The notes under the pieces were generated by a model. That model was not told where the DNA came from. It was given only the letters and a program-made list of their open reading frames with translations, and searched no databases. Of a stretch of DNA of 64,000 bases, positions 43,697 through 52,590 are shown piece after piece. A program made the translations under genes and the position numbers. The stretch's first letter is position 1. Each line of letters begins with the position of its first letter. This DNA comes from Sphingobium sp. SCG-1 (GTDB taxonomy: Bacteria; Pseudomonadota; Alphaproteobacteria; Sphingomonadales; Sphingomonadaceae): NCBI RefSeq assembly GCF_002953135.1, contig NZ_CP026372.1, forward strand, positions 1,426,001 to 1,490,000, written 5' to 3'.

Positions 43697-44326
43697 TTAG
43701 CTTGGTGTCGCAAAGCCGCTCGCGAGCAGGTCGAGCGCCTCGGTAATCAGCGGCAGAAAAGGACCGGGCGCCTCGGACCTCAGAAAGATCGCGATCGCTG
43801 TTTCGGTAACCGCAGCAACGGCCGCGGCCACGGAACGCGCGTAGAGCGCGCCCGCCTCCATCCCCGTACGCTCGGCGACTGCGCGCGCGAATTCGGAATT
43901 CTCGGCAAGCGCCTCGCGCATGATCTGGCTCTGGATCGCGCCATGGCCAAAGAGCAGGCGCAGTTCGGCCATCGTTGCGGGTGACGGGCCGTCGGCGTTC
44001 TCGGCCGAGCGCAGCCAAGGTTCTCTGACGGCGGCGCGGATCGCATCCCACAAAGGCTCGTCACGGGGGCGATCGCGCAGCACATCGGCGGCGAATTGCA
44101 TGCGTTCGACATAGCGGTAGGTCACCGCCTCATATTTGTTGGCGAAGTAATTGTTGAATGTCCGTGGCGACACGCCCGCCGCCTCGGCGATGTCGGTCGT
44201 CCGGATCGATTCGAGCCCTCCATTGTGCATGCCCAACTGGATCGCGGCGTCGGCAATCGCCCGGCGAGTCGACAGCTGATTGAGCTCGCGCATTGAGGGC
44301 TTTTTGCGGGATGAGACCGTTTGCAT
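43697..44326 (-). CDS. TetR-family transcriptional regulator
   Basis: A 209-aa TetR protein. The helix-turn-helix spans residues about 17-65: 'TRRAIADAAIQLGMHNG', 'DIAEAAGVSPRTFNNYFANK'. It resembles the subgroup with 'FNNYF.NKYEAV' common in actinobacteria and sphingomonads. It is divergent from the FMN reductase at 44440, and the shared gap carries a 21-bp near-perfect inverted repeat (44344-44364) likely to be its operator. It is also just upstream of the HsaA-like operon, so it may control both directions. Confidence 0.92.
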   Translation of the reverse strand: MQTVSSRKKPSMRELNQLSTRRAIADAAIQLGMHNGGLESIRTTDIAEAAGVSPRTFNNYFANKYEAVTYRYVERMQFAADVLRDRPRDEPLWDAIRAAVREPWLRSAENADGPSPATMAELRLLFGHGAIQSQIMREALAENSEFARAVAERTGMEAGALYARSVAAAVAAVTETAIAIFLRSEAPGPFLPLITEALDLLASGFATPS

Positions 44327-44343
44327 GGAAATCTCCTAACTGA

Positions 44344-44364
44344 AACTTGCGCATTCGGCAAGTT
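44344..44364. promoter_or_regulatory. Probable TetR operator
   Basis: AACTTGC (44344-44350) and GCAAGTT (44358-44364) form a perfect 7-bp inverted repeat with a seven-base centre. A second, interleaved repeat CGCAT/ATGCG (44350-44354 with 44365-44369) overlaps it. The site lies 18 bases from the TetR start and about 75 bases from the FMN reductase start. Confidence 0.65.
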
Positions 44365-44439
44365 ATGCGTAATGAGCATGGTGTCAGCTCCGGTCAGCAC
44401 CCTGCTCCGAGCCGCTCCAGCATAGAAGGGTTCACAGGC

Positions 44440-45018
44440 ATGAGTCGTCGCTTGTTGTTGGGATTGTCCGGCAGTTTACGCCGCGGCTCCGTGAGTACCG
44501 CGATCTTGAAATCACTAGCGAGTGCAGTGAGCGACAGAGCCGAGCTAAGGATTCATCCGCTGGGCGATCTCCCGCTCTACAACGGCGACGAGGATGGCGA
44601 GCATGCGCCCGAGTCGGTCGCCGCACTCAAAGCTGCGATCGCCGACGCCGAGGGCGTCGTGGTGGCCTCGCCAGAATATAATTATGGTATCTCCGGCGTA
44701 CTCAAGAATGCGATCGATTGGGCATCGCGTCCGGCCTATGCATCGGTACTGAAAGGCAAGCCGGTCCTTATCATCTCGTCATCGCCAGGTCTCACGGGCG
44801 GCGTGCGTGCGCAGGCCCAGGCCCGACAGACATTTGCGGCGACGTTGTCGCGGGTCATCGCGCACCCCGAGGTCGTCATCACCGAGGTCTATCAGAAAGT
44901 CGTCGAGGGCGCGCTGGTCGATGAGACGGCACTCGCATTTACGACCGCCGCGCTTGATGCGCTGCTTGCTGAGATCGCGCTCCTCGCCGAAGCCGAACCC
45001 GAGGCTGCGCTCGCGTAG
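44440..45018 (+). CDS. NAD(P)H-dependent FMN reductase
   Basis: A 192-aa flavodoxin-fold reductase. 'LLLGLSGSLRRGSVSTAIL' forms the FMN phosphate loop and 'ASPEYNYGISGVLKNAIDWA' is the family signature. It would reduce FMN or a quinone with NAD(P)H, and could feed electrons to flavin-dependent monooxygenases or detoxify quinones made by ring hydroxylation. The ATG at 44440 has AGAAGGG upstream; the longer frame from 44347 runs through the operator region. First gene of the 44-56 kb plus-strand series, under probable TetR control. Confidence 0.92.
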   Translation: MSRRLLLGLSGSLRRGSVSTAILKSLASAVSDRAELRIHPLGDLPLYNGDEDGEHAPESVAALKAAIADAEGVVVASPEYNYGISGVLKNAIDWASRPAYASVLKGKPVLIISSSPGLTGGVRAQAQARQTFAATLSRVIAHPEVVITEVYQKVVEGALVDETALAFTTAALDALLAEIALLAEAEPEAALA

Positions 45019-45127
45019 CACGCCGTATCGCCGGGGGGGGCGACCAAGGCCGACACGCGGTGCGACGCCCACCTGTCCGGCGCATGGTTCCAGCGCCTCA
45101 AAAAATCATCAAACTGGAGAGATTGCC

Positions 45128-46054
45128 GTGGCTAAGATCATTATTTCCTGCGCTATCACGGGCGGTATTCACACGCCGACCATGTCGGATGCGCTTCCCC
45201 AGACGCCCGAGCAGATCGCCGAAGAGTCGATCGCGGCAGCCGAGGCCGGTGCCGCCATTATCCACTTGCACGCGCGCGTTCCCGAAGACGGCAGACCGAC
45301 CGGCGATCCGGAAGTGTTCGCGCGCTTTCTGCCTGTCATCAAGCAACGCACCGACGCCGTGCTCAATCTCACGACTGGCGGGAGCCTCACGATGCCCGTG
45401 CAAGAGCGCCTGGCGGCGGCGGTGCGGTTTCAACCGGAGGTCTGCTCGCTCAACATGGGCAGCATGAACTTTGCCATCTTCCCCGTCGCCGGACGCATCA
45501 CCGAATGGAAATATCCCTGGGAGAAAGATTATGTCGTCAACTCCGACGACTATGTCTTCCGCAACAGCTTCCGTGACATCGCCTACATGTTCGAGACGCT
45601 GGGTGGCATGGGCACCAAATTCGAGCACGAATGCTACGACCTTTCCCATCTCTACAACCTAGCGCATTTTGTCGATCGCGGTCTCATCGAGCCACCCTTT
45701 TTTATCCAGATGGTCTTCGGGCTGCTTGGCGGCGTCGGCGCAGATCCCGAGAATCTGGCCTTTATGAAGCAGACCGCCGATCGTCTGTTCGGCAAGGAGA
45801 ATTTCCAATGGTCGGTCCTAGCCGCCGGTCGCCATCAAATGCAGTTCGCGACACAGGCAGCACTGCTCGGCGGACATGTGCGGGTGGGCCTCGAGGATAG
45901 TCTGTATATCGAGCGCGGAAAGCTCGCCACGTCGAACGCCCAGCAGGTCGAGAAAATCCGGCGCATTCTCGCCGAACTGGGCCATGAGCCTGCCACCCCG
46001 ACCGAAGCGCGCGAGATGCTTGGCCTGAAGGGCGGCGACCGTACCCTGATCTGA
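45128..46054 (+). CDS. BKACE-family beta-keto acid cleavage enzyme (DUF849)
   Basis: A 308-aa Zn-dependent TIM-barrel enzyme of the family founded by 3-keto-5-aminohexanoate cleavage enzyme (Kce). These convert a beta-keto acid plus acetyl-CoA into acetoacetate and a new acyl-CoA. 'IIISCAITGGIHTP', the zinc ligands H46 and H48 in 'AIIHLHARVPEDGRPTG', 'SLNMGSMNF', and 'GGHVRVGLEDSLYIERGKLA' are characteristic. Starts at GTG 45128 with GGAGAG eight bases upstream; the frame extends further but overlaps the preceding gene. In this operon it may handle a keto acid formed from the ring or side chain. Confidence 0.92.
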   Translation: MAKIIISCAITGGIHTPTMSDALPQTPEQIAEESIAAAEAGAAIIHLHARVPEDGRPTGDPEVFARFLPVIKQRTDAVLNLTTGGSLTMPVQERLAAAVRFQPEVCSLNMGSMNFAIFPVAGRITEWKYPWEKDYVVNSDDYVFRNSFRDIAYMFETLGGMGTKFEHECYDLSHLYNLAHFVDRGLIEPPFFIQMVFGLLGGVGADPENLAFMKQTADRLFGKENFQWSVLAAGRHQMQFATQAALLGGHVRVGLEDSLYIERGKLATSNAQQVEKIRRILAELGHEPATPTEAREMLGLKGGDRTLI

Positions 46055-46131
46055 TGATCGTAGCGCATTGGCGGCAGGTGCTTCGCCGACGCGCCTGAAC
46101 CCCCTTTGCCGACAAGCTTGAGAGACGCCGC

Positions 46132-48474
46132 ATGAACATGGTGATAGATCAATCGAGGCGCGACCTGGTAACGGCGCTGGAGCATCTCGATACCCGGCTG
46201 CTCTGGCTGTCTTCGTGGATGATCCACAATGCCAATCACATCCGGCCGAAGCCAGATGGACTGAAGGTTGGCGGGCATCAGGCGAGCTGCGCGTCGATCA
46301 CCGCGATCATGGCGGCCCTCTACTTCCACGCGCTCGGTCCCAACGACAAGGTCGCCGTCAAGCCGCATGCCGGTCCGGTCCTGCACGCCATCCATTATCT
46401 GCTCGGCAATCAGACGCTCGACCACATGCAACGATTTCGGGGACTGGGCGGCGTGCAGAGCTATCCGAGCCGGACCAAGGACATCATTCCGGTCGATTTC
46501 TCGACTGGCTCGGTCGGGCTTGGTGTTGCAGTGACGGCATTCAGCAGCCTCGTCCAAGACTATCTCATCGCCCATGGTCAGCTCCGCGAGGAGCAGGCAG
46601 GTCGCATGATCGCGCTGATGGGCGACGCCGAACTCGACGAAGGTAATATCTATGAATGCCTAATCGAAGGCTACAAGCATGATCTGCGCAATTGCTGGTG
46701 GATCGTAGACTATAACCGCCAGTCGCTCGACGCCACCACTGCGGATCGCATGTTCCGCCGCTTTGACGACATCTTCGAAACCTGCGGCTGGCGTGTGGTT
46801 ACCCTTAAATATGGCAAGCTCCAGCAACTGGCGTTCAAACGGCCAGGAGGCAAGACACTCGAACAATGGATCGATGCGTGCCCGAACGCCGACTTCGCGG
46901 CTCTGACCTATCAGGGCGGCGCCGCCTGGCGCGCAAGGCTTGTCGCCGATATTGGGTTGAAGCCGCACGTCGGCAAGCTGCTCGCCAGTTACGACGACGA
47001 CGGACTCGCCCGGCTCATGACCAATCTTGGCGGCCATTGCCACGAGACGCTGATCGACGCCTTCGATGGTGCCCGCGACGAAAAGCCAACGCTTTTCATC
47101 GCCTATACGGTGAAGGGGCACGGTCTCCCGCTAGCCGGGCACAAGGACAACCACTCGGGCATGATGAATCCTGCCCAGATGGAGCAATTCCGGGCGAGCC
47201 TCGGCGTTGAGTCAGGCAAGGAGTGGGACTTTTGGAGTGGCCTCGGCGATAACATCGCCTCTGAGCTTGAAGCAGTCGTCGCGGCCAGTCCCATTGCGCG
47301 CGCGCGCGCCGAGCCGGAGGCGCTCCCGGTACCGGTTCCCGCGCGTCTGCATGTGCCTGACGGCGCCGAACAGTCGACCCAGGCGGCGTTCGGGCGCATT
47401 CTGCTCGAGCTCGCGAAATCGAGCGACGAACTTGCGGACCGCATCGTAACGACCGCGCCTGATGTGACTCAGACAACGAACCTTGGCGCCTTCGTGAACC
47501 AGCGCGGACTTTTTCGTCGCCAGGAGCTCGCTGACGTCTTCCACAAGGCGAAGATACCATCCGCACAGAAATGGTCCCAACATGCCGCCGGGCAGCACAT
47601 CGAACTCGGCATCGCCGAGAATAACTTCTTCCTGCTGCTGGCCTCGCTCGGGCTGGCCGCCCCCCACTTCGGCACGCGTCTTATCCCTGTCGGCACCGTT
47701 TATGACCCCTTCATCTCGCGCGGCCTCGATGCCCTCAATTACGGCTGTTATCAGGATGCGCGCTTCCTTCTGGTAGGAACGCCGTCCGGCATCACGCTCG
47801 CGGCCGAAGGCGGCGCGCACCAGTCGCTCAACACGCCGCTGATCGGCATGGGGCAACCAAACCTAACCTATTTCGAGCCGGCGTTCGCCGACGAGCTGAC
47901 CGTCATGATGCGCTGGGCGTTCGATCACATGCAGCAACCCGACGGGAGCTCGGTGTACCTCCGACTCACGACACGCGCGATACCGCAGGCCACTCGCGAC
48001 GGGCTTAGTTGGGAAGCAGACGCTTTGAAGGGCGGCTATTGGTTGCGTGGGCCCGGGCCCGACGCGCAGGCGGCCATCGTGTTCACCGGTGTCGTGGCAC
48101 CAGAAGCCCTAGAAGCCTGGGAAGAGCTGGCCGACGACATCCCCGGCATCGGTCTGCTCAATGTGACCTCGCCCGACCTGTTGCACCGCGGCTGGTCTGC
48201 CCGTCGCGCGGCGCGTTGGACCGGCGGAGGCGTCGAACCCTGCCATGCCGAGACACTGCTTGGCGCGCTGGCGCCGCACGCCGGCCTGGTCACCGTCCTC
48301 GATGGCGCACCGGGTGCGCTATCGTGGCTCGGAGGCGTAACCGGCATGCGTGTCAGCCCGCTCGGGACGGACCGCTTCGGACAAACCGGCAACCTTCCCG
48401 ATCTCTACCGAATCTACCGGCTCGACAGCGAAGCGATCGTCGATGCCGCGGCTGAACTCTTTCTGGGCAAGTGA
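46132..48474 (+). CDS. Homodimeric-type 2-oxoacid dehydrogenase E1 (AceE/MdeB-like)
   Basis: A 780-aa ThDP-dependent E1 of the single-chain transketolase-like type, somewhat shorter than AceE (about 887) and similar to MdeB-type 2-oxobutyrate dehydrogenases. The ThDP-Mg motif is 'GDAELDEGN' at 164-172 with N195 ('DYNRQSLD'); the usual second Gly is Ala here. 'VGGHQASCASITAIM', 'YPSRTKDIIPVDFSTGSVGL' and 'GHKDNHSGMMN' are E1 features. The pyrimidine domain 'IELGIAENNFFLLLASLGLA' supplies the conserved Glu. It is followed at one-base spacing by E2, so it decarboxylates a 2-oxoacid for acyl transfer. No E3 is in the window. Confidence 0.92.
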   Translation: MNMVIDQSRRDLVTALEHLDTRLLWLSSWMIHNANHIRPKPDGLKVGGHQASCASITAIMAALYFHALGPNDKVAVKPHAGPVLHAIHYLLGNQTLDHMQRFRGLGGVQSYPSRTKDIIPVDFSTGSVGLGVAVTAFSSLVQDYLIAHGQLREEQAGRMIALMGDAELDEGNIYECLIEGYKHDLRNCWWIVDYNRQSLDATTADRMFRRFDDIFETCGWRVVTLKYGKLQQLAFKRPGGKTLEQWIDACPNADFAALTYQGGAAWRARLVADIGLKPHVGKLLASYDDDGLARLMTNLGGHCHETLIDAFDGARDEKPTLFIAYTVKGHGLPLAGHKDNHSGMMNPAQMEQFRASLGVESGKEWDFWSGLGDNIASELEAVVAASPIARARAEPEALPVPVPARLHVPDGAEQSTQAAFGRILLELAKSSDELADRIVTTAPDVTQTTNLGAFVNQRGLFRRQELADVFHKAKIPSAQKWSQHAAGQHIELGIAENNFFLLLASLGLAAPHFGTRLIPVGTVYDPFISRGLDALNYGCYQDARFLLVGTPSGITLAAEGGAHQSLNTPLIGMGQPNLTYFEPAFADELTVMMRWAFDHMQQPDGSSVYLRLTTRAIPQATRDGLSWEADALKGGYWLRGPGPDAQAAIVFTGVVAPEALEAWEELADDIPGIGLLNVTSPDLLHRGWSARRAARWTGGGVEPCHAETLLGALAPHAGLVTVLDGAPGALSWLGGVTGMRVSPLGTDRFGQTGNLPDLYRIYRLDSEAIVDAAAELFLGK

Positions 48475-48475
48475 C

Positions 48476-49765
48476 ATGACGGTGCAACTCAAGATGCCGG
48501 CCTTGTCGCCGACGATGGAAAAGGGAACGCTAGCGAAATGGCTGGTTGCCGAAGGCGACCTGATCAAAACCGGCGATCTGATCGCAGAGGTCGAGACCGA
48601 CAAGGCCACAATGGAGGTCGAAGCCAGCGACGCCGGGCGATTGACAAAGCTCGTGGTGGCCGAGGGTACCAGCGACGTGCAGGTCGGAGCGGTGATCGCC
48701 CTCATCACCGGCGCTGAGGAGTCAGCGGAGGCGGTGTCTGTAAAATCGCCGCCCTCAGCTGGCGCGGAGGCACCCGCCGCTGTCTCGCCGCCGGTCGAAA
48801 CAGCACCCCGCGAGACGACTCCGGCAGCAGTTTCAACTGAAGCCGAGCGCCCGCCCCGTCAGAGACCGGCCGATCGGATCAGGGTCAGCCCGCTCGCTTC
48901 GCGCATTGCACATGCGAAGGGCATCGACCTGTCGGATATCCGCGGCACAGGCCCGGGAGGGCGGATTGTTCGCGCGGATTTGGGCGTTTCGTTACCAAGC
49001 GAGGCGCTGGTCGCCTCGGCGACCCCACCCGCAGCGCCCCTCGTTGCCGCCCTCGTATCGCTGCCGCCAGAGGGCGTACCGGTAACGACGGCGAAGCTTA
49101 GCGGCATGCGCAGGACGATCGCGCGTCGGCTGACCGAGAGCAAGCAGACGGTTCCTCATTTCTATCTAACCATACGCTGCAATCTCGATCCCTTGCTCGC
49201 GCTTCGTGGCGAACTCAACGCCGCGCTGGTGCAGCGGGGCATCAAGCTCAGCGTCAACGATATGGTGATGAAGGCGATGGCCCAATCGCTGATCGCCGTT
49301 CCCGATGCCAATGTCCAATTCGGAGGCGACGACCTTCACCGCTTCGGGCGAGTCGATATCGCGATGGCGGTCGCTATCGACGGAGGACTCATCACGCCGG
49401 TGATCCGCGGCGTGGACACGCTCTCACTGTCGAGCATCGCGCAGGCGAGCAAGACGCTCGCCACCAAGGCGCGAGACGGCAAGCTGCTGCCTGAGGACTA
49501 TCAAGGCGGCACCGTCTCGATCTCAAATCTCGGGATGTTCGGTATCGATGAGATGGTCCCCGTCATCAATCCGCCGCAGGCGCTCATCCTTGGCGTTGGC
49601 GCGGGGATCGAACAGCCCTGGAAAGTGGGAAGCGAGATTGCCCTCGCCACCGTCGTCGCATTGACGGCTAGTTTCGATCACCGCGCGATCGATGGGGCCG
49701 TTGCCGCGCACTTCATGCAGTCGTTGCGCGAGCATATCGCCGACCCGCTGTTGCTCTGCAGTTGA
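48476..49765 (+). CDS. 2-oxoacid dehydrogenase E2 (dihydrolipoamide acyltransferase)
   Basis: A 429-aa E2. The lipoyl domain has the lipoylated K43 in 'VETDKATMEVEA'. An Ala/Pro/Glu-rich linker follows (about 85-130). The E3/E1-binding domain is 'RVSPLASRIAHAKGIDLSDI' with 'GTGPGGRIVRADL', and the catalytic domain ends with 'SFDHRAIDGAVAAHF' (H402, D406). Start ATG at 48476 lies one base after the E1 stop. It transfers the acyl group from E1 to CoA. The complex must borrow lipoamide dehydrogenase (E3) from elsewhere in the genome. Confidence 0.95.
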   Translation: MTVQLKMPALSPTMEKGTLAKWLVAEGDLIKTGDLIAEVETDKATMEVEASDAGRLTKLVVAEGTSDVQVGAVIALITGAEESAEAVSVKSPPSAGAEAPAAVSPPVETAPRETTPAAVSTEAERPPRQRPADRIRVSPLASRIAHAKGIDLSDIRGTGPGGRIVRADLGVSLPSEALVASATPPAAPLVAALVSLPPEGVPVTTAKLSGMRRTIARRLTESKQTVPHFYLTIRCNLDPLLALRGELNAALVQRGIKLSVNDMVMKAMAQSLIAVPDANVQFGGDDLHRFGRVDIAMAVAIDGGLITPVIRGVDTLSLSSIAQASKTLATKARDGKLLPEDYQGGTVSISNLGMFGIDEMVPVINPPQALILGVGAGIEQPWKVGSEIALATVVALTASFDHRAIDGAVAAHFMQSLREHIADPLLLCS

Positions 49766-49971
49766 GGGGCAGGTCGTGGTGACGGGCAATCAAGGACGGC
49801 GCGCGGTCGCGGCGCAGTGCGCCAGGCTAACTGGCCGGTCCCTTGCTGAACAGCTTGCGACCACCGACAGCCTCGCCGGGGGAGACCTTCGATGATGGCG
49901 ACGAACATCTCTTTCATGGCGCGAGGCGCGTGCGGCGCCCAAACGGTGTCGCCAACTACCCGGCCAAAGCC

Positions 49972-50481
49972 ATGAGCGTAGTGGACCCGCAGCAGTTCCG
50001 CCACGTCCTTGGCCATCACCCAACGGGCGTCTGCATCATTACGACCGTGCTTGAGGATGGCGCACCAGCCGGCATGGCGGTCGGATCCTTTCTGTCGGTG
50101 TCGCTCGATCCACCACTCGTCGGCTTCCTCCCCGCCAAGACTTCGGCAAGCTGGACGAAAATCGAGAAATCGCCCCGCTTCTGCGTGAATATATTGGCCG
50201 ACAACCAAGTCGATCTTTGCCAGCGTTTCGCATCGAAGACCGAAGATAAATTTGCCGGCGTAGCCCATCATATGTCCGCTTCCGGATTGCCGATGATCGA
50301 CCGGGCCGTGGGCTGGATAGAGTGTACGCGTCACGCCATCCAGGATGCGGGCGATCACTATTTCGTTCTCGGCGCGGTGGAGACGCTGGCACTCGCCGAC
50401 GATCGCCGACCGCTGATCTTCTTCAGGGGCAACTACGGCCAGTTCATGTCGCTGCCAAGATGGCCGGATCCCATTGTCTGA
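49972..50481 (+). CDS. Flavin reductase (HpaC-like) of a two-component monooxygenase
   Basis: A 169-aa NAD(P)H:flavin oxidoreductase with the split-barrel flavin-reductase-like fold. 'FRHVLGHHPTGVCIITT', 'GMAVGSFLSVSLDPPLVGFL', 'SPRFCVNILADNQ' and 'AGDHYFVLGAVETLA' are standard. The ATG at 49972 begins the typical 'MSVVDPQQFRHVL'; longer extensions to 49843 are unlike the family. It likely supplies reduced FMN/FAD to the HsaA-like oxygenase encoded 6 kb away on the opposite strand. Neighbouring thiolase starts 14 bases downstream. Confidence 0.92.
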   Translation: MSVVDPQQFRHVLGHHPTGVCIITTVLEDGAPAGMAVGSFLSVSLDPPLVGFLPAKTSASWTKIEKSPRFCVNILADNQVDLCQRFASKTEDKFAGVAHHMSASGLPMIDRAVGWIECTRHAIQDAGDHYFVLGAVETLALADDRRPLIFFRGNYGQFMSLPRWPDPIV

Positions 50482-50495
50482 TTGCGAGTATTCCA

Positions 50496-51680
50496 ATGAA
50501 AACTGAACCCGTTGTGATCGCCAGTTACGCCCGGACTCCGATGGGTGGCTTCCAAGGCGCGCTATCCCAACTCACGGCGACGCAACTGGGCGCCGCAGCC
50601 GTACGCGCCGCCGTCGATCGCGCCGCCGCTCCGATCGCCGCGATCGAGCGGATCTACATGGGCTGCGTCCTGCCTGCCGGGCTTGGCCAGGCGCCGGCCC
50701 GCCAAGCCGCGCTCGGCGCCGGCCTTCCATCGAGCGTTCAGGCGACCACGGTGAATAAGATGTGCGGATCAGGGATGCAGGCCGCAATCATGGCAACTGA
50801 AACGCTGCATGCGCGAGCCGCAGACATCATTATTGCCGGCGGCATGGAGAGCATGACCAATGCCCCCTTTGCTTTGCCCAAGCATCGCGGCGGCGCACGC
50901 ATCGGCCATGATCGCGTCATCGATACGATGATGATGGACGGGCTGGAGGATGCCTACACGGCAGGCAAGCCCATGGGCGCTTTTGCTCAGGACACTGCCG
51001 ACGCCTATCAGTTCACCCGCGAAATGATGGACGCTTATGCCGTTCGGTCATTGACCCGGGCGCGCAATGCCCTCGAAAGCGGGGCCTTCGCCGACGAAAT
51101 CATTCCGGTGACCGTGCCCACGCGTTCCGGACCGATGCAGGTGCACACCGACGAACAACCCGGCAACGCGCGTCCCGATAAAATCGCTTTGCTCAAGCCA
51201 GCCTTCGCGTTCGGCGGCACGATCACGGCCGCGAGCTCGGCATCCATCTCCGATGGCGCCGCGGCGTTGGTGCTGACGCGCGAAAGCGTGGCGCGAAGCC
51301 ATGGCATGCCCATGCTGGCACGCGTCGCGGGAACAGCGGCATTTGCTCATGCCCCGGATCAGTTCGCCACGGCCCCAGTTCACGCCATTCGCGCGGTACT
51401 CGGAAAAGCCGGATGGTCCGTAGCGGACGTCGATCTCTTCGAGGTCAACGAAGCATTCGCGGCCGTCGCCATGATCGCGGCACGGGATCTGGACCTCCCG
51501 GACGACCGCCTCAACATCCATGGCGGCGCGACAGCACTTGGCCATCCGATCGGCGCCTCGGGCGCGAGGATCATCGCCACGCTGCTTGCGGCTTTGCGCA
51601 AAGTGGGCGGTCGCCGCGGGGTGGCGAGCCTTTGCATCGGCGGAGGCGAAGCCACTGCGATGGCGTTTGAACTGCTCTGA
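50496..51680 (+). CDS. Acetyl-CoA acetyltransferase/thiolase
   Basis: A 394-aa thiolase with complete active site: C90 in 'NKMCGSGMQAA', H350 in 'LGHPIGASG', C380 in 'LCIGGGEA'. 'GGMESMTNAPFALPK' and 'LFEVNEAFAAVAM' are also conserved. It would cleave acetoacetyl-CoA or another 3-oxoacyl-CoA, for instance the acetoacetate product of the BKACE enzyme after activation. Start ATG at 50496; the SDR gene follows after 10 bases. Confidence 0.95.
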   Translation: MKTEPVVIASYARTPMGGFQGALSQLTATQLGAAAVRAAVDRAAAPIAAIERIYMGCVLPAGLGQAPARQAALGAGLPSSVQATTVNKMCGSGMQAAIMATETLHARAADIIIAGGMESMTNAPFALPKHRGGARIGHDRVIDTMMMDGLEDAYTAGKPMGAFAQDTADAYQFTREMMDAYAVRSLTRARNALESGAFADEIIPVTVPTRSGPMQVHTDEQPGNARPDKIALLKPAFAFGGTITAASSASISDGAAALVLTRESVARSHGMPMLARVAGTAAFAHAPDQFATAPVHAIRAVLGKAGWSVADVDLFEVNEAFAAVAMIAARDLDLPDDRLNIHGGATALGHPIGASGARIIATLLAALRKVGGRRGVASLCIGGGEATAMAFELL

Positions 51681-51690
51681 GGAGGACCAG

Positions 51691-52452
51691 ATGGAATTAA
51701 GCCAGGTTGCAGCGATCGTGACAGGTGGCGCGTCCGGACTAGGCGCGGCCACGGCCGATCGACTTGCCCATGGCGGCGCGAACGTCACCATTTTCGATAT
51801 GAATGCCGACTTGGGGGACGCAAAGGCCAAGGAGATCGGCGCACGTTTCGCCTTGGTCGATGTCGCGGACGAGGCGGCGGTTAAGACCGCGGTGGCTCAG
51901 GCCGAGGCCGCGCATGGCGTCGCCCGGGTCCTCGTCAATTGTGCCGGCGTCGCCACCCCGGGCAAGGTCATCGGTCGTGACGGCAAGGCAAGTGCTCTGG
52001 CCGATTTCTCGAGGATCGTTACGATCAATCTGGTTGGAACCCTCAACGTTCTCGCCGCCTTCGCCGAACGCCTGCACGATGCTGAGACCCTCGGGGAAGA
52101 GCGCGGCGTCATCGTCAACACCGCCTCGGTCGCCGCTTATGACGGCCAGATTGGCCAGGCCGGCTATGCGGCGTCGAAGGGCGGCATCGTCGCGATCACG
52201 CTCCCTGTTGCGCGCGAGTTCGCGCGCTATGGGATCCGCGTCATGGCGATCGCACCTGGCATCTTCTGGACGCCGTTGCTGGCAGGGCTACCGCAGGATG
52301 CCCAGGATTCGCTCGGCAAGCAGGTCCCGTTTCCGAGCCGCCTCGGCAAGCCGGAGGAATATGCTCAACTCGTTGAAAGCATCGTCGCCAATCCGATGCT
52401 CAACGGCGAGGTCATCCGGCTGGACGGCGCGATCAGAATGGCGCCGAGATGA
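51691..52452 (+). CDS. SDR-family 3-hydroxyacyl-CoA dehydrogenase (type II/HSD10-like)
   Basis: A 253-aa short-chain dehydrogenase. The NAD-binding 'IVTGGASGLGAATADRLA' is at residues about 9-26. 'LVNCAGVATPGKVIG' is the NAG-like motif, and the catalytic 'YAASKGGIVAITLPVARE' follows. The sequence 'SVAAYDGQIGQAGYAASKGG' closely matches type II 3-hydroxyacyl-CoA dehydrogenases. Start ATG at 51691 behind GAGGAGG. Directly after the thiolase, it would perform the preceding beta-oxidation step, 3-hydroxyacyl-CoA to 3-oxoacyl-CoA. Confidence 0.92.
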   Translation: MELSQVAAIVTGGASGLGAATADRLAHGGANVTIFDMNADLGDAKAKEIGARFALVDVADEAAVKTAVAQAEAAHGVARVLVNCAGVATPGKVIGRDGKASALADFSRIVTINLVGTLNVLAAFAERLHDAETLGEERGVIVNTASVAAYDGQIGQAGYAASKGGIVAITLPVAREFARYGIRVMAIAPGIFWTPLLAGLPQDAQDSLGKQVPFPSRLGKPEEYAQLVESIVANPMLNGEVIRLDGAIRMAPR

Positions 52453-52590
52453 TCGCATGACTCCGTTCGTCCTTGTGGCCCCGGCCGGCACGCCCGCCGC
52501 GCGTGTGCCGGCAGGCATGGCGGGGAGGCGCCCGTTCCAGGAAAGACTGAAACACCGCTTCTCGGCGCACCGGAGGTTATCTCTAGCCGA

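Noticed and set aside
52484..52512. GCCGGCAC/GTGCCGGC hairpin as a terminator
   Set aside because: Only eight base pairs with a 13-base loop and no T-run, in a gap between probably co-transcribed genes; too weak to call.
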